NCBI RefSeq assembly: GCF_900110415.1
Contig: NZ_FODR01000009.1
Coordinates: 267,246-331,245, forward strand
Length of the DNA stretch: 64,000 bases
Source of the DNA: Mucilaginibacter sp. OK283
GTDB lineage: Bacteria; Bacteroidota; Bacteroidia; Sphingobacteriales; Sphingobacteriaceae
Reading direction: 5' to 3'
The translations under genes and the position numbers were made by a program. The first letter of the stretch is position 1. Each line of letters begins with the position of its first letter. Shown here in pieces: positions 51,515 to 59,666 of the stretch. Under the pieces are notes generated by a model. It was not told the origin of the DNA, did not search any database, and was given only the letters and a program-made list of their open reading frames with translations.

Positions 51515-51744
51515 GCCACTTTAATTATCCGTTCTTTGTTAGCCGCATAGGCAAGGCATGCAAATATAGCTTCGGATGTTAGTTGCGGGAAATCGCTTAG
51601 AATTTCTTCATGACTCAAGCCGGATGCCAGCCATTGCAAAACGTCATATACAGAAATCCGCGTACCCTTAATAACCGGTTTACCAAACCTTATTTCGGGG
51701 TTAAATTCAAGATATTCTTTATAATCAATTGGCTGCATATACAA
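51511..51744 (-). CDS. DUF433 protein, probable antitoxin
   Basis: The 77-residue protein has the DUF433 winged-helix signature NPEIRFGKPVIKGTRISVYDVLQWLASG and LTSEAIFACLAYAA. Such proteins bind their promoter and neutralise a DUF5615 partner. It overlaps the partner gene by 4 bases. Start could be Met1 or Met3. It is divergent from the NTF2-like gene at 51776. Confidence 0.9.
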   Translation of the reverse strand: MYMQPIDYKEYLEFNPEIRFGKPVIKGTRISVYDVLQWLASGLSHEEILSDFPQLTSEAIFACLAYAANKERIIKVA

Positions 51745-51775
51745 ATTTACCTAATTTGTCGTCAAATCCCATCAC

Positions 51776-52234
51776 ATGAAAAAGATATTCTTTTTAAGCG
51801 CCATCCTTTTTGTATCCTTCAAAACATTTGCCCAGCAAACCGATAAGGAGGCTGTAAAGCAAACCATTAACACCATGTTTGATGCCATGCGCAAAGGCGA
51901 TAGTACCATGCTGCGGTCGGCTTTTCATAAAAACATCGTTTTTGAAGGTGTAGCCAATAAAAAGGATGGCACGGTTGAGCTGGAGATGGAAAACCCCAAT
52001 GATTTTATAAAAGCCGTAGGCACGCCGCATAAAGAAATGTGGGACGAGGAGATAACCTTTAACGATATAAAAATAGATGGCGACCTGGCCAGCGTTTGGA
52101 CACCCTATAAATTTTACCTGGGCAAAACCTTTAGCCATTGCGGGGTTGATGTTTTCCAGCTGATGCGCACTGCGGCGGGCTGGAAAATTATTTATGTTGT
52201 GGATACCCGTCGCAAGGACAATTGCCCGGAATGA
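51776..52234 (+). CDS. exported NTF2-like protein
   Basis: The 152-residue protein has a signal peptide (about 1-19, ending FKTFAQ) and a SnoaL/NTF2-like domain (VKQTINTMFDAMRKGDSTMLRSAFHKNIVF at the front, GVDVFQLMRTAAGWKIIYVVDTRR at the end). The fold is a cone-shaped barrel with a pocket; no catalytic role can be assigned. Its stop codon directly abuts the end of the convergent NUDIX gene. Confidence 0.88.
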   Translation: MKKIFFLSAILFVSFKTFAQQTDKEAVKQTINTMFDAMRKGDSTMLRSAFHKNIVFEGVANKKDGTVELEMENPNDFIKAVGTPHKEMWDEEITFNDIKIDGDLASVWTPYKFYLGKTFSHCGVDVFQLMRTAAGWKIIYVVDTRRKDNCPE

Positions 52235-52786
52235 TTACAGCGCCCCCAGTTTTAACATGCCATAAAACAAGCCTGAGCAATGCATGGCTTGTTTTATTTT
52301 ATTATCAAGCAGCAATTGTTTTATTTCTTCGATAGTATACTCTTCGACAATAAGCTCTTCATGATCATCCAGCTCCTGGCCTTGTACTTTTTTGCCGCCT
52401 TTGGTAAAATAGGTAAAGGTTTGGTTATTGGCGGTTGATGGGTTGCCGTATACGGTGCAAATCAGTTCAAATTCATCAAACTGGTAGCCGGTTTCTTCCA
52501 GCAGTTCGCGGCGGATGGCATGAACGGGTTCTTCCCCGGGATCAACTACGCCTCCCGGAATTTCGAGTGAAATAATATCGGCAGCATGGCGATATTGTGT
52601 TACCATTAATATTTTATTGTCATCGGTTACTGCTACGGCATTAACCCAGCTTGGGTATTCTAAAACATAGTAGTCTTCAACAATTCGTTTATCGGGCATT
52701 TCACAGCGATCAACGCGTAATGTAGCCCATGGGCCTTTATGTATGTAAGTAGATGATAGTAGTTTCCAGGTAAGATCTTTACTCAT
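52235..52786 (-). CDS. NUDIX hydrolase, ADP-ribose pyrophosphatase type
   Basis: The protein of 183 residues (start at 52786, MSKDLTWKLLSS) has a complete Nudix box GGVVDPGEEPVHAIRRELLEETG and the upstream WVNAVAVTDDNKILMVTQYRH strand typical of ADP-ribose pyrophosphatases that clear nucleotide sugars and ADP-ribose. A longer frame begins at 52870 but its first 28 residues lie inside the preceding gene and are unrelated to the family. The chosen start overlaps the upstream gene by 8 bases, indicating coupling. Confidence 0.93.
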   Translation of the reverse strand: MSKDLTWKLLSSTYIHKGPWATLRVDRCEMPDKRIVEDYYVLEYPSWVNAVAVTDDNKILMVTQYRHAADIISLEIPGGVVDPGEEPVHAIRRELLEETGYQFDEFELICTVYGNPSTANNQTFTYFTKGGKKVQGQELDDHEELIVEEYTIEEIKQLLLDNKIKQAMHCSGLFYGMLKLGAL

Positions 52787-53186
52787 AGTTTGTTTGTAGA
52801 AATTGATAGATGGTATTGCGCTTGTTAATGTTTTCAAACGATTGCCGGTGATATTGTTGCTCCAGCACATCGTAAACTAACAAAATCTTTTTAAATGACA
52901 GCAAAAGTTCGGCATTTGCTGTAAAAGGCAGGCTATAAATGTATAGTAATTGCGCTAAGGCATCCAGATTGTCGGCACTGTAATTTTCATGTTCAAGCAA
53001 TAACTTAAAAGCATCAATGTCAAGCTCAAGTATTTCATGAAGCTTAATATTGTACTCATTTAAAAGTGTGCTATCAGCAAGCTTTATAAACTCATCGGCT
53101 TTACCAGCCTCCTTAAGCCCCAACAGCCGGACAATAACCAAAGCCATTTTTTCTAATTCGGTGAGTATATAATCTTTCCTATACAT
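52779..53186 (-). CDS. hypothetical helical protein, 135 residues
   Basis: The protein is all-helical by composition (TELEKMALVIVRLLGLKEAGKADEF, LDALAQLLYIYSLPFTANAELL, ILLVYDVLEQQYHRQSF) and resembles DUF6483-like or TPR-type helical bundles, but I do not claim a family. It has no signal peptide. It precedes the NUDIX gene with 8 bases of overlap, so it may act with it. AT-rich repeat wording lies upstream, before the TPM gene. Confidence 0.75.
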   Translation of the reverse strand: MYRKDYILTELEKMALVIVRLLGLKEAGKADEFIKLADSTLLNEYNIKLHEILELDIDAFKLLLEHENYSADNLDALAQLLYIYSLPFTANAELLLSFKKILLVYDVLEQQYHRQSFENINKRNTIYQFLQTNYE

Positions 53187-53261
53187 GAGTTTAATAAATC
53201 AATAAATAAATTGCAACTCAAATCAATAATTCAGTCATTCACTAAATCAAATAATTAAAAC

Positions 53262-54062
53262 CTACCAGCTGCCACTTGATCCGCCTCCGCCGCCACTGCC
53301 GCCGCCGAAACCGCCAAAGCCTCCACCGCCACCGCCTCCGCTTCCTCCGGAGAAACCGCCCCAGTCAGACCCACTGCTGCGGCCGCTGCCGCCAAGCATG
53401 CTGCCGGCCAAAAACCACCAGAAGGGGCTTGCGCCACCCCTGCGGTCGATAATTTGCCGGCCGCCCCCACCGCCGCGGTTACGAAATATGATAATTAATA
53501 TAACAACTACTATCACAATCAGGATGATGATTCCCGCGCCGTCTCCGCCGCTGCTTTGGTCGTTTTCCTGTGCTTCGGCCTTAAATTCGCCTTTGGTAGC
53601 TTTTATAATATCGTCTGTAGCCGCATCCAGCCCGCCATAATAATCGCCCGCTTTAAAATGGGGTTTCATGTCGTTTTGGATAATGCGCTGGGTAAGTACA
53701 TCAGGCAATGGCCCTTCGGCGCCATAACCGGTTTGGATAGCCATTTTACGGTCGCTTATAGCAACAATTACCAGGATGCCGTTGTTCTTTTCTTTTTGCC
53801 CAATACCCCATTTGCGCAGCAGTTGCTGGCCATAGTCGTTAATATCATAACTGCCGGTTGATTTCATGATCACCACAGCTATTTGCGTGGATGTAGAATC
53901 GTTAAAAGCAACCAATTTGCTTTCCAGCTTTTGCTTATCATCGGCCGATAAAGTATTGGTATAATCGGTAACCAGTGTGGCCGACCGTTCCGGAAAATCC
54001 TGCGCAAACGCCATCGCGGAGCAAAGCAGCAGGCTAAAAAATATCGTGAGTTTTTTAAACAT
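53262..54062 (-). CDS. TPM-domain (YgcG-type) membrane protein with Gly-rich tail
   Basis: The 266-residue protein has a signal peptide (about 1-21), a TPM/DUF477 domain (about 25-150; TLSADDKQKLESKLVAFNDSTSTQIAVVIM), one TM helix (about 172-192, IIILIVIVVVILIIIF), and a C-terminal stretch almost entirely Gly and Ser. Homologs in plants have phosphatase activity and help photosystem II repair; the bacterial role is unclear, probably in envelope maintenance with LemA. It is 12 bases after the next TPM gene in the lemA-TPM-TPM order that is common in this phylum. Confidence 0.92.
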   Translation of the reverse strand: MFKKLTIFFSLLLCSAMAFAQDFPERSATLVTDYTNTLSADDKQKLESKLVAFNDSTSTQIAVVIMKSTGSYDINDYGQQLLRKWGIGQKEKNNGILVIVAISDRKMAIQTGYGAEGPLPDVLTQRIIQNDMKPHFKAGDYYGGLDAATDDIIKATKGEFKAEAQENDQSSGGDGAGIIILIVIVVVILIIIFRNRGGGGGRQIIDRRGGASPFWWFLAGSMLGGSGRSSGSDWGGFSGGSGGGGGGGFGGFGGGSGGGGGSSGSW

Positions 54063-54074
54063 GAGGTTTATAGG

Positions 54075-54509
54075 TTATTCGCCATCCATAAAAGCGATAT
54101 CATCGGGTAGTTCGTTAACATCACCGGCATGGTGCGGGAAATATTTTTGCAGTTGTTCGCCGGCAATTTGCAGGCCGGTTACAATACCTTCAACAATATC
54201 GCCGTATTTAAAATGCTGCAGCATATCCTCCTTGGTTGTATCCCAAAAATCGGCAGGCACAACCTGGTTAATCCCGGCATCGCCAATAATGGCAAACTTT
54301 CGGTCAACAGTGGCTACATATATCAACACCCCATGCCTCAGTGCTGTTTTGTGCATATTAAGCTGAAAAAAATATTTCGCTGCCCGGTCAAGCACATCCT
54401 CGGCGCATTTCTTTTCTATACAAACCCGTATCTCGCCACTGCTGCGGCTCTCGGCCTGTTCAATAGCTTTACGGATGCGTTGCTGTTCTTCTTCGTTAAA
54501 TACCGCCAT
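54075..54509 (-). CDS. TPM-domain protein, cytoplasmic-type
   Basis: The 144-residue protein consists mostly of a TPM domain (IRKAIEQAESRSSGEIRVCIEKKC ... VLIYVATVDRKFAIIGDAGINQVVPADFWD) with an acidic tail and no signal peptide or TM segment. It lies between lemA and the larger TPM gene on the same strand. The 200-bp AT-rich repeat between lemA and this gene may weaken or regulate read-through. Confidence 0.92.
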   Translation of the reverse strand: MAVFNEEEQQRIRKAIEQAESRSSGEIRVCIEKKCAEDVLDRAAKYFFQLNMHKTALRHGVLIYVATVDRKFAIIGDAGINQVVPADFWDTTKEDMLQHFKYGDIVEGIVTGLQIAGEQLQKYFPHHAGDVNELPDDIAFMDGE

Positions 54510-54514
54510 CTTTT

Positions 54515-54711
54515 TAATTAGTGATTGGGTGAATTAGTGATTTAGTGAATGAATGAATTAGTGAACGAATGAATTATTATTTCTTTAAGCAAATGAACGA
54601 TACGAATTGATAGCTCAAACCGCTAATTACCCTGTAGTTCAAATCAGTAATTCAGTCATTCAATAATTAAACTGCTCAAATCACTAATTCACTAACTCGC
54701 TAATTCACTAA
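54515..54711. repeat. AATTAGTGAATGA-type repeat between lemA and TPM
   Basis: The left half repeats AATTAGTGA, GTGAATGAATG and AACGAATGAATT; the right half repeats the complementary words AATCACTAATTCACTAA and TCAGTCATTCAATAATT. Together they form an imperfect inverted repeat over the whole spacer. Similar words occur at 53187-53255. Confidence 0.75.
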
Positions 54712-55293
54712 TTAATTGAACTCAACCTTCGGTGCTTTCTCGCTTCCGGGTTCGGCGGTGAAATATCCTTTTTCGGAGAAGCCAAACATTTTGGCCGTGA
54801 TGTTAGCCGGGAACGAGCGGATTTTGGAATTATATTCCATTACAGCATCGTTAAAATCCTTACGGGATACGTTGATCCTGTTTTCGGTGCCTTCCAGTTG
54901 AACAGATAAGTCGCGAAAGTTTTCGTTGGCCTTTAAATCCGGGTATTTTTCTGATACAACCAACAGCCTGCCAATGGCCGAGCTTAACTCGCCCTGCGAT
55001 GACTGGAAAGCTTTGATAGATTCGGGTGTAAGTTTTGTAGGGTCAACCTGCACCGATGTTGCTTTTGCGCGGGCTTCTATTACGGCGGTCAACGTGCTTT
55101 TTTCAAAGTTAGCGGCACCTTTAACCGTATTTACAAGATTGGGTATCAGATCGCTGCGGCGCTGGTAATCACTTTGGACGGCGCCCCATTTAGCTTTAAC
55201 AGTTTCGTCGAGCTTAACCATGCTGTTATAACTACATGAGCTTAAGCTCACGGCTGCTACTGCAATTAATATTACTGAAAGTAACTTTTTCAT
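54712..55293 (-). CDS. lemA: LemA-family protein
   Basis: The 193-residue protein has an N-terminal lipoprotein-like signal (LSSCSYNSMV, Cys at about 20) or single membrane anchor, followed by the LemA domain: VQSDYQRRSDLIPNLVNTVKGAANFEKSTLTAV and ELSSAIGRLLVVSEKYPDLKAN, then ENRINVSRKDFNDAVMEYNSKIRSFPANI. It forms a long helical bundle on the outer side of the membrane. Function is unknown; it accompanies TPM proteins. It is the first gene of the lemA-TPM-TPM run. Confidence 0.95.
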   Translation of the reverse strand: MKKLLSVILIAVAAVSLSSCSYNSMVKLDETVKAKWGAVQSDYQRRSDLIPNLVNTVKGAANFEKSTLTAVIEARAKATSVQVDPTKLTPESIKAFQSSQGELSSAIGRLLVVSEKYPDLKANENFRDLSVQLEGTENRINVSRKDFNDAVMEYNSKIRSFPANITAKMFGFSEKGYFTAEPGSEKAPKVEFN

Positions 55294-55431
55294 AGGTTGA
55301 AGTTGTTTTACAGGTGTGTTTTTGATTTAGATTACAAAACGCATACCGTTGTTACAACTGGTATGGTTTAGTGACATTATGTCAAGGTACAGAATTTATC
55401 ACGTTAAGCGAAACATTTAACTGTTATAGCC

Positions 55432-55439
55432 TATATTTG
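55432..55439 (+). promoter_or_regulatory. GH92 gene promoter -7 box
   Basis: TATATTTG matches TAnnTTTG. A transcription start near 55446 would give no leader for an ATG at 55447 but about 22 nt for the ATG at 55468, which supports the latter start. Confidence 0.5.
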
Positions 55440-55467
55440 AAGCTTAATGTTGACATCGACCCACAAA

Positions 55468-57759
55468 ATGAAGAAGACACTCTGCCTTTTTTTTACTGCT
55501 ATTTCGCTTGGCGCAGCCGCACAAACTAAAACTGCCGAAAATTTAGTACAATATGTAAACCCTATTATAGGTACCCAGCGTATGGGACATGTGTACCCGG
55601 GCGCTACAGTTCCTTTTGGAATGGTACAATTGAGCCCGGAGACTGATACTCCCAGCTACGAACTGAACGGCAAATACAATCCCGATGTATATAAATACTG
55701 CGCCGGTTACCAGTACGATGATAAAACCATAGTTGGCTTTAGCCATACTCATTTTAGCGGTACCGGCCATTCAGATCTGGGCGACTTTTTAATTATGCCA
55801 ACAGTTGGGGCATTAAAACTTAACCCCGGTACGGCCGATAAACCCGGCAGCGGCTACCGCTCGGCATTTTCGCACCAGAACGAAGTGAGCCAGGCTAACT
55901 ACTACAAAGTAAAACTGGACGAAAGTAATATTTTGGCCGAGATGACCACCAGCGCACGTGTTGGTTTTCACCAGTACACCTTCCCTAAGTCCGATCAGTC
56001 GCATATTATATTAGATCTGATGGCCGGGATTTACAATTATCCGGATAAAAACGTGTGGACTTATTTAAGGGTTGTTAATGATAGCACCGTTGTGGGTTTC
56101 CGCCAAACCAATGGCTGGGCGCGCACGCGGTCGTTATACTTTGCCATGAGTTTTTCAAAAGCATTCTTTCAGCATGGATACAAAAAGTACGATCAGCGCG
56201 AAGTATATGGTGGCTTTTGGGGCAAATTTAACCGGGTGAAAAACTTTCCCGAAATTGCCGGCAAGCAAATAAGGGCTTACTTTGATTTTAAAACCGAAGA
56301 GGGCGAAAAAATAAAAATCAAGTTTGCATTATCACCGGTGAGTATGGCCGGTGCCTTAAATAATATGCAAACCGAGATACCTGGCTGGGATTTTGAAAAA
56401 GTAAAAGCCGACGGCCAGCAATTATGGGAAACCGAACTGCATAAAATAGAGATAGCCGGTAATAAAGAGATAAAAGAGAACTTTTATACCGCCATGTACC
56501 ATGCCATGATTAACCCCACGGTATATATGGATGCCGATGGGCAATATAAAGGCCTTGATCAAAACGTGCACAAGGCCGAAGGGTTTACCAATTATACCAC
56601 TTTTTCGCTTTGGGATACCTACAGGGCGCTGCACCCGCTGTTTAATATTATTGAACCGAAAAGAAACGCGGACATGGTACAAAGTATGTTGGCCCATTTT
56701 GACCAAAGTCCGGAACATATGCTGCCCATCTGGTCAAACTCGGGTAACGAGAACTGGTGTATGAGCGGGTACCACAGTGTAGCCGTACTGGCCGATGCCG
56801 TTGTAAAGGGAAATGTAAACTTTGATGCCAACAAAGCGCTGGATGCCTGCGTAGCCACTGCAAAGCACCGCGATTATGAGGGTATAGGCGACTACATGGA
56901 TAAAGGTTACATCCCCGATGAAAAAAGCGGCGTATCGGTATCATCAACCTTGGAGTATGCTTTTGACGACTGGGCCATAGCCCAGATGGCCAAAAAGCTA
57001 AACCGGATGGATGTTTATAATGAATTCATCAAACGATCAGAAAATTACAAGAACGTATACGATAACGCAGCCGGCTTTATGCGCCCAAGGTTGGCCGATG
57101 GCAGTTTCCGCCAAAAGTTTGACCCACTAAGCACCATCAACGAGGGATTTATTGAGGGCAACAGCTGGAACTATACCCTGTTTGCGCCACAGGATCCAAA
57201 AAGCCTGATTGCGCTGATGGGCGGCAACAAGCGTTTTGTAGGTTACCTCGATTCGCTGTTCACCATGAACCTGCCCGACAAATATTTTGCCGAAACGGAA
57301 GATATAACCCGCGATGGCATCATCGGCAACTATGTACATGGCAACGAGCCATCGCACCACGTAGCCTATTTATACAATTGGACGGATAAACCATGGAAAA
57401 CACAGGAACGCATCCGGATGATATTGCCACGTATGTACAAACCAACCCCGGATGGTTTGGGCGGTAACGACGATACCGGCCAGATGAGCGCCTGGTATAT
57501 TTTCAGCACGTTGGGCTTTTACCCGGTAGCGCCTGGATCTGATCAGTATTCCATAGGCAGCCCGGCCGTGAATGGTGGCGTTATCAACCTGGATAACGGA
57601 AAAAAATTCACCATCAACGTAAAAAACCAGGGTGCCAAAAACGTGTATGTACAAAAGATAACGCTGAATGGTAAACCCCTGGATGGTTTATTCATTGGCC
57701 ATGCCGATATTATGAATGGCGGCGAGATCACTTACTATATGAGCAGCAAACATAAATAG
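55468..57759 (+). CDS. GH92-family alpha-mannosidase
   Basis: This exported glycosidase of about 763 residues removes alpha-mannose, typically from N-glycans or mannans, in a calcium-dependent reaction. It begins with a signal peptide (MKKTLCLFFTAISLGAAAQ). Family motifs include VNPIIGT and GHVYPGATVPFGMVQLSP near the N-terminus, FSHTHFSGTGHSDLGD, LWDTYRALHPLF, GNEPSHHVAYLYN (with the likely catalytic acid Glu) and GGNDDTGQMSAWYIFSTLGFYPV. A longer frame starts at 55447 but lacks a leader. No SusCD genes lie nearby. Confidence 0.96.
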   Translation: MKKTLCLFFTAISLGAAAQTKTAENLVQYVNPIIGTQRMGHVYPGATVPFGMVQLSPETDTPSYELNGKYNPDVYKYCAGYQYDDKTIVGFSHTHFSGTGHSDLGDFLIMPTVGALKLNPGTADKPGSGYRSAFSHQNEVSQANYYKVKLDESNILAEMTTSARVGFHQYTFPKSDQSHIILDLMAGIYNYPDKNVWTYLRVVNDSTVVGFRQTNGWARTRSLYFAMSFSKAFFQHGYKKYDQREVYGGFWGKFNRVKNFPEIAGKQIRAYFDFKTEEGEKIKIKFALSPVSMAGALNNMQTEIPGWDFEKVKADGQQLWETELHKIEIAGNKEIKENFYTAMYHAMINPTVYMDADGQYKGLDQNVHKAEGFTNYTTFSLWDTYRALHPLFNIIEPKRNADMVQSMLAHFDQSPEHMLPIWSNSGNENWCMSGYHSVAVLADAVVKGNVNFDANKALDACVATAKHRDYEGIGDYMDKGYIPDEKSGVSVSSTLEYAFDDWAIAQMAKKLNRMDVYNEFIKRSENYKNVYDNAAGFMRPRLADGSFRQKFDPLSTINEGFIEGNSWNYTLFAPQDPKSLIALMGGNKRFVGYLDSLFTMNLPDKYFAETEDITRDGIIGNYVHGNEPSHHVAYLYNWTDKPWKTQERIRMILPRMYKPTPDGLGGNDDTGQMSAWYIFSTLGFYPVAPGSDQYSIGSPAVNGGVINLDNGKKFTINVKNQGAKNVYVQKITLNGKPLDGLFIGHADIMNGGEITYYMSSKHK

Positions 57760-57883
57760 ATGTGCAGATTCCAAATTTCAGATGTGCAGATGAAGCGAAT
57801 TTGAAAATTTGAGTATTTTAAAATGAAAACACAGATGTGCAGATTCCAAATTTCAGATGTGCAGATGAAGCGAATTTGAAAAT
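57758..57883. repeat. tandem 51-bp repeat of the GTGCAGAT family
   Basis: Two identical 51-bp copies beginning AGATGTGCAGATTCC lie at 57758-57808 and 57833-57883, a period of 75 bp. A shorter third piece (TTTCAGATGTGCAGATGAA) is at about 57900-57918. Related words occur at 21001-21061, 29854-29885 and 47371-47392. Confidence 0.9.
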
Positions 57884-57941
57884 GAAGACAAAACACATAT
57901 TTCAGATGTGCAGATGAATTTAGATAGAACAAGTGTAATTA

Positions 57942-57978
57942 AAGTCTCCCCCTTCAGGGGGAGATTTAGAGGGGGCTT
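57942..57978. repeat. GC-rich hairpin element at a gene start
   Basis: CTCCCCCTTCAGGGGGAG is a perfect hairpin, followed by ATTTAGAGGGGGCTT. The element ends one base before the ATG of the lipoprotein gene, so it may provide the leader and even the ribosome binding site (GAGGGGGC). Confidence 0.85.
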
Positions 57979-57979
57979 G

Positions 57980-58357
57980 ATGTTGTTTCTGCTGATACTC
58001 TTTGGTTCATGCGCTGAATCGTTTAAGCAGATTCCGCCGGATAAGTTTAATGATACGATAGCGAAACGAAAGGATATTAAAACATCCGACGAACTGATTA
58101 AAGCTTACTACCAGTACCGGCAGTATTACAGTGAAACCGATGCGAGGCCACGATTAAATATCACTTCAAGAAAACTGGATTCGGGCGACTATGAAATAAC
58201 CGCTATAGACACCATTACGAATGACGACGCCCTGGCAGCCGAGAAAATTGTGATGATAGCCACCCGGAAAGCTGAAACCTGGAAAGCTTTAGATATTAAA
58301 TACAACTGGAAAGCCCGCGATGGTTATGGTAGTTCAGAATGGGGTACAGGAAACTAA
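57980..58357 (+). CDS. hypothetical lipoprotein, 125 residues
   Basis: The start at 57980 gives a lipoprotein signal directly (MLFLLILFGSCAES, lipobox LFGSC, Cys11). A frame from 57908 is longer but its first 24 residues come from repeat sequence. The mature part is charged (SFKQIPPDKFNDTIAKRKDI, ELIKAYYQYRQYYSE) and then beta-rich (LDSGDYEITAIDTI), with no recognised family. It follows the GH92 gene on the same strand after repeats. Function is unknown. Confidence 0.72.
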   Translation: MLFLLILFGSCAESFKQIPPDKFNDTIAKRKDIKTSDELIKAYYQYRQYYSETDARPRLNITSRKLDSGDYEITAIDTITNDDALAAEKIVMIATRKAETWKALDIKYNWKARDGYGSSEWGTGN

Positions 58358-58403
58358 AATCGAATTCAAATTCAAAATAAGGGCCAACCACCCCGCTAAT
58401 CAG

Positions 58404-58434
58404 AACCCTCTCCAAAGGAGAGGGCAGGGTGAGG
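58404..58434. repeat. GC-rich hairpin repeat at the 3' end of the sigma factor gene
   Basis: CCTCTCCAAAGGAGAGG is a perfect hairpin followed by GCAGGGTGAGG. It is the counterpart of the element at 7540-7570 and lies ten bases beyond the end of the gene. Confidence 0.7.
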
Positions 58435-58444
58435 CTGGAGGTCT

Positions 58445-59011
58445 TTACGCGTAGCAATGCTCCTCGCGGGTAGTTAGTTTACCAATCATTTCTTTTAAGG
58501 CAGTGCGTGCGCGGTGTAAAGTTGTACGCGACAGCAATTCACTCATCCCCAGCGATGTGCCAATTTCCTGGTGCGAGTATCCTTCAATGGCGTACATATT
58601 AAATACCGAGCGATAAGTTTTAGGGAGTTTTTGAATCAGTTTCATCAAATCCTTTGCTTCAAGCTCATTATCATTATATGCTTTGCTGATAGGCATATCA
58701 CTATCGGCAGCAAAATCCTCAACCAAAACAACCGGGCGTAACTTGCGGTAGCGCGAAATAGCCGCGTGCACCATAATACGGCGCACCCAACCTTCCAGGC
58801 TGCCATCGCCACGGTAGTTTTGCATGTTCCTGAATATTTTTATAAAACCTTCTTGCAGTATATCCTGCGCTTCGTCTTTATCGGTAGCATAGCGCATGCA
58901 AACAGCCAGCATCCGCGATGCAAATAGTTTGTAAAATTGTTCCTGGCTTTTACGTTCGTTGCGTAAGCATCCTTCCCAAATTGTCTGTAAACGTTCGTCG
59001 GCAGTAGTCAT
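58445..59011 (-). CDS. ECF-type RNA polymerase sigma factor
   Basis: The 188-residue protein has sigma region 2 (about 20-90; MRYATDKDEAQDILQEGFIKIFRNMQNYRGDGSLEGWVRRIMVH) and region 4 (about 128-180; LPKTYRSVFNMYAIEGYSHQEIGTSLGMSE). It redirects RNA polymerase to a special promoter set. No anti-sigma gene is next to it, so it is not of the FecI/FecR type. The start codon is at 59011 and a 655-bp gene-free region lies upstream. Confidence 0.95.
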   Translation of the reverse strand: MTTADERLQTIWEGCLRNERKSQEQFYKLFASRMLAVCMRYATDKDEAQDILQEGFIKIFRNMQNYRGDGSLEGWVRRIMVHAAISRYRKLRPVVLVEDFAADSDMPISKAYNDNELEAKDLMKLIQKLPKTYRSVFNMYAIEGYSHQEIGTSLGMSELLSRTTLHRARTALKEMIGKLTTREEHCYA

Positions 59012-59148
59012 TGTATTGTGTGTTTATTTGTGAAGCCTATGCCAATCCAAGTGCCATTTTGTAATTGATTGATTTTTAGATATTTATAAATTTAAGCTAT
59101 TTTAAAACTGTTCGTTAGCGGACGGTTGATGCGCACATGCGAACACAA

Positions 59149-59174
59149 AGCCCCCTAACCCCCTGAAGGGGGAA
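59149..59174. repeat. GC-rich hairpin element, single arm
   Basis: AGCCCCCTAACCCCCTGAAG followed by GGGGGAA equals the left arm of the element at 62059. No right arm is present nearby. Confidence 0.8.
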
Positions 59175-59543
59175 CGATGGTTGGTTAAGCTTATGGCGTA
59201 GGGAAGATATAAGCATCAAGCGATACCTTATTTTTATTGGCTGATCCCGGTTAAATGATCCAGGTATCAAAGGGACTTGTATTGGTCAACTACAGGCACA
59301 AATATTTGGATGCGCCTAAATTGCGCGATCAGTTTAGTGTTAACCATGATAAAATATAAAATATTGATTATTAAATATTTATAAAAAAAATATTCGAAAT
59401 ATGTTAAGTTATGTTAACCCAATAGATGCGTTTGCCCTGGCATCTTATGGGGATAATTTGGCGCATGTCCAAACCTTTATATTTAAAGCCCTCGTCTTTG
59501 GTTGGGTGAATCAAATAAATTAGGCCTTAAAAGAAATATTAAA

Positions 59544-59625
59544 AAGTCTCCCCCTTCAGGGGGAGATTATTCGCGTTTTATTGTTTTAAGGCGCTCATGA
59601 AGGTTTTGCTATTTAGAGGGGGCTT
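59544..59625. repeat. GC-rich hairpin element interrupted by a 45-bp insert
   Basis: The ends AAGTCTCCCCCTTCAGGGGG and TTTAGAGGGGGCTT match the uninterrupted copy at 57942-57978. Between GAGATT and TAGAGG there are 45 additional bases, and the triplet ATT borders both sides of the insert. Confidence 0.85.
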
Positions 59626-59666
59626 CTTACCTTTGCCCTAATCCGGGATAGAAACCCGGCGATAGT

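Larger units (their letters stand above)
59012..59666. other. gene-free region with repeat elements
   Basis: These 655 bases have no convincing gene. There are two GC-rich hairpin elements (59149-59174 and 59544-59625) and, between about 59345 and 59405, a very AT-rich part with TTAAATATTTATAAAAAAAATATTCG. No tRNA, riboswitch or promoter could be named. Confidence 0.5.

Noticed and set aside
52787..52870. Longer N-terminus of the NUDIX protein
   Set aside because: The extra 28 residues lie within the preceding gene and do not match the family.
53255..53470. Gly/Ala-rich frame in the tail of the TPM gene
   Set aside because: It is the shadow of the Gly-rich coding region in another frame.
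57758..57930. Possible CRISPR array
   Set aside because: There are only two full copies, the repeats are 51 bp long and the spacer is 24 bp, and no cas genes lie nearby.
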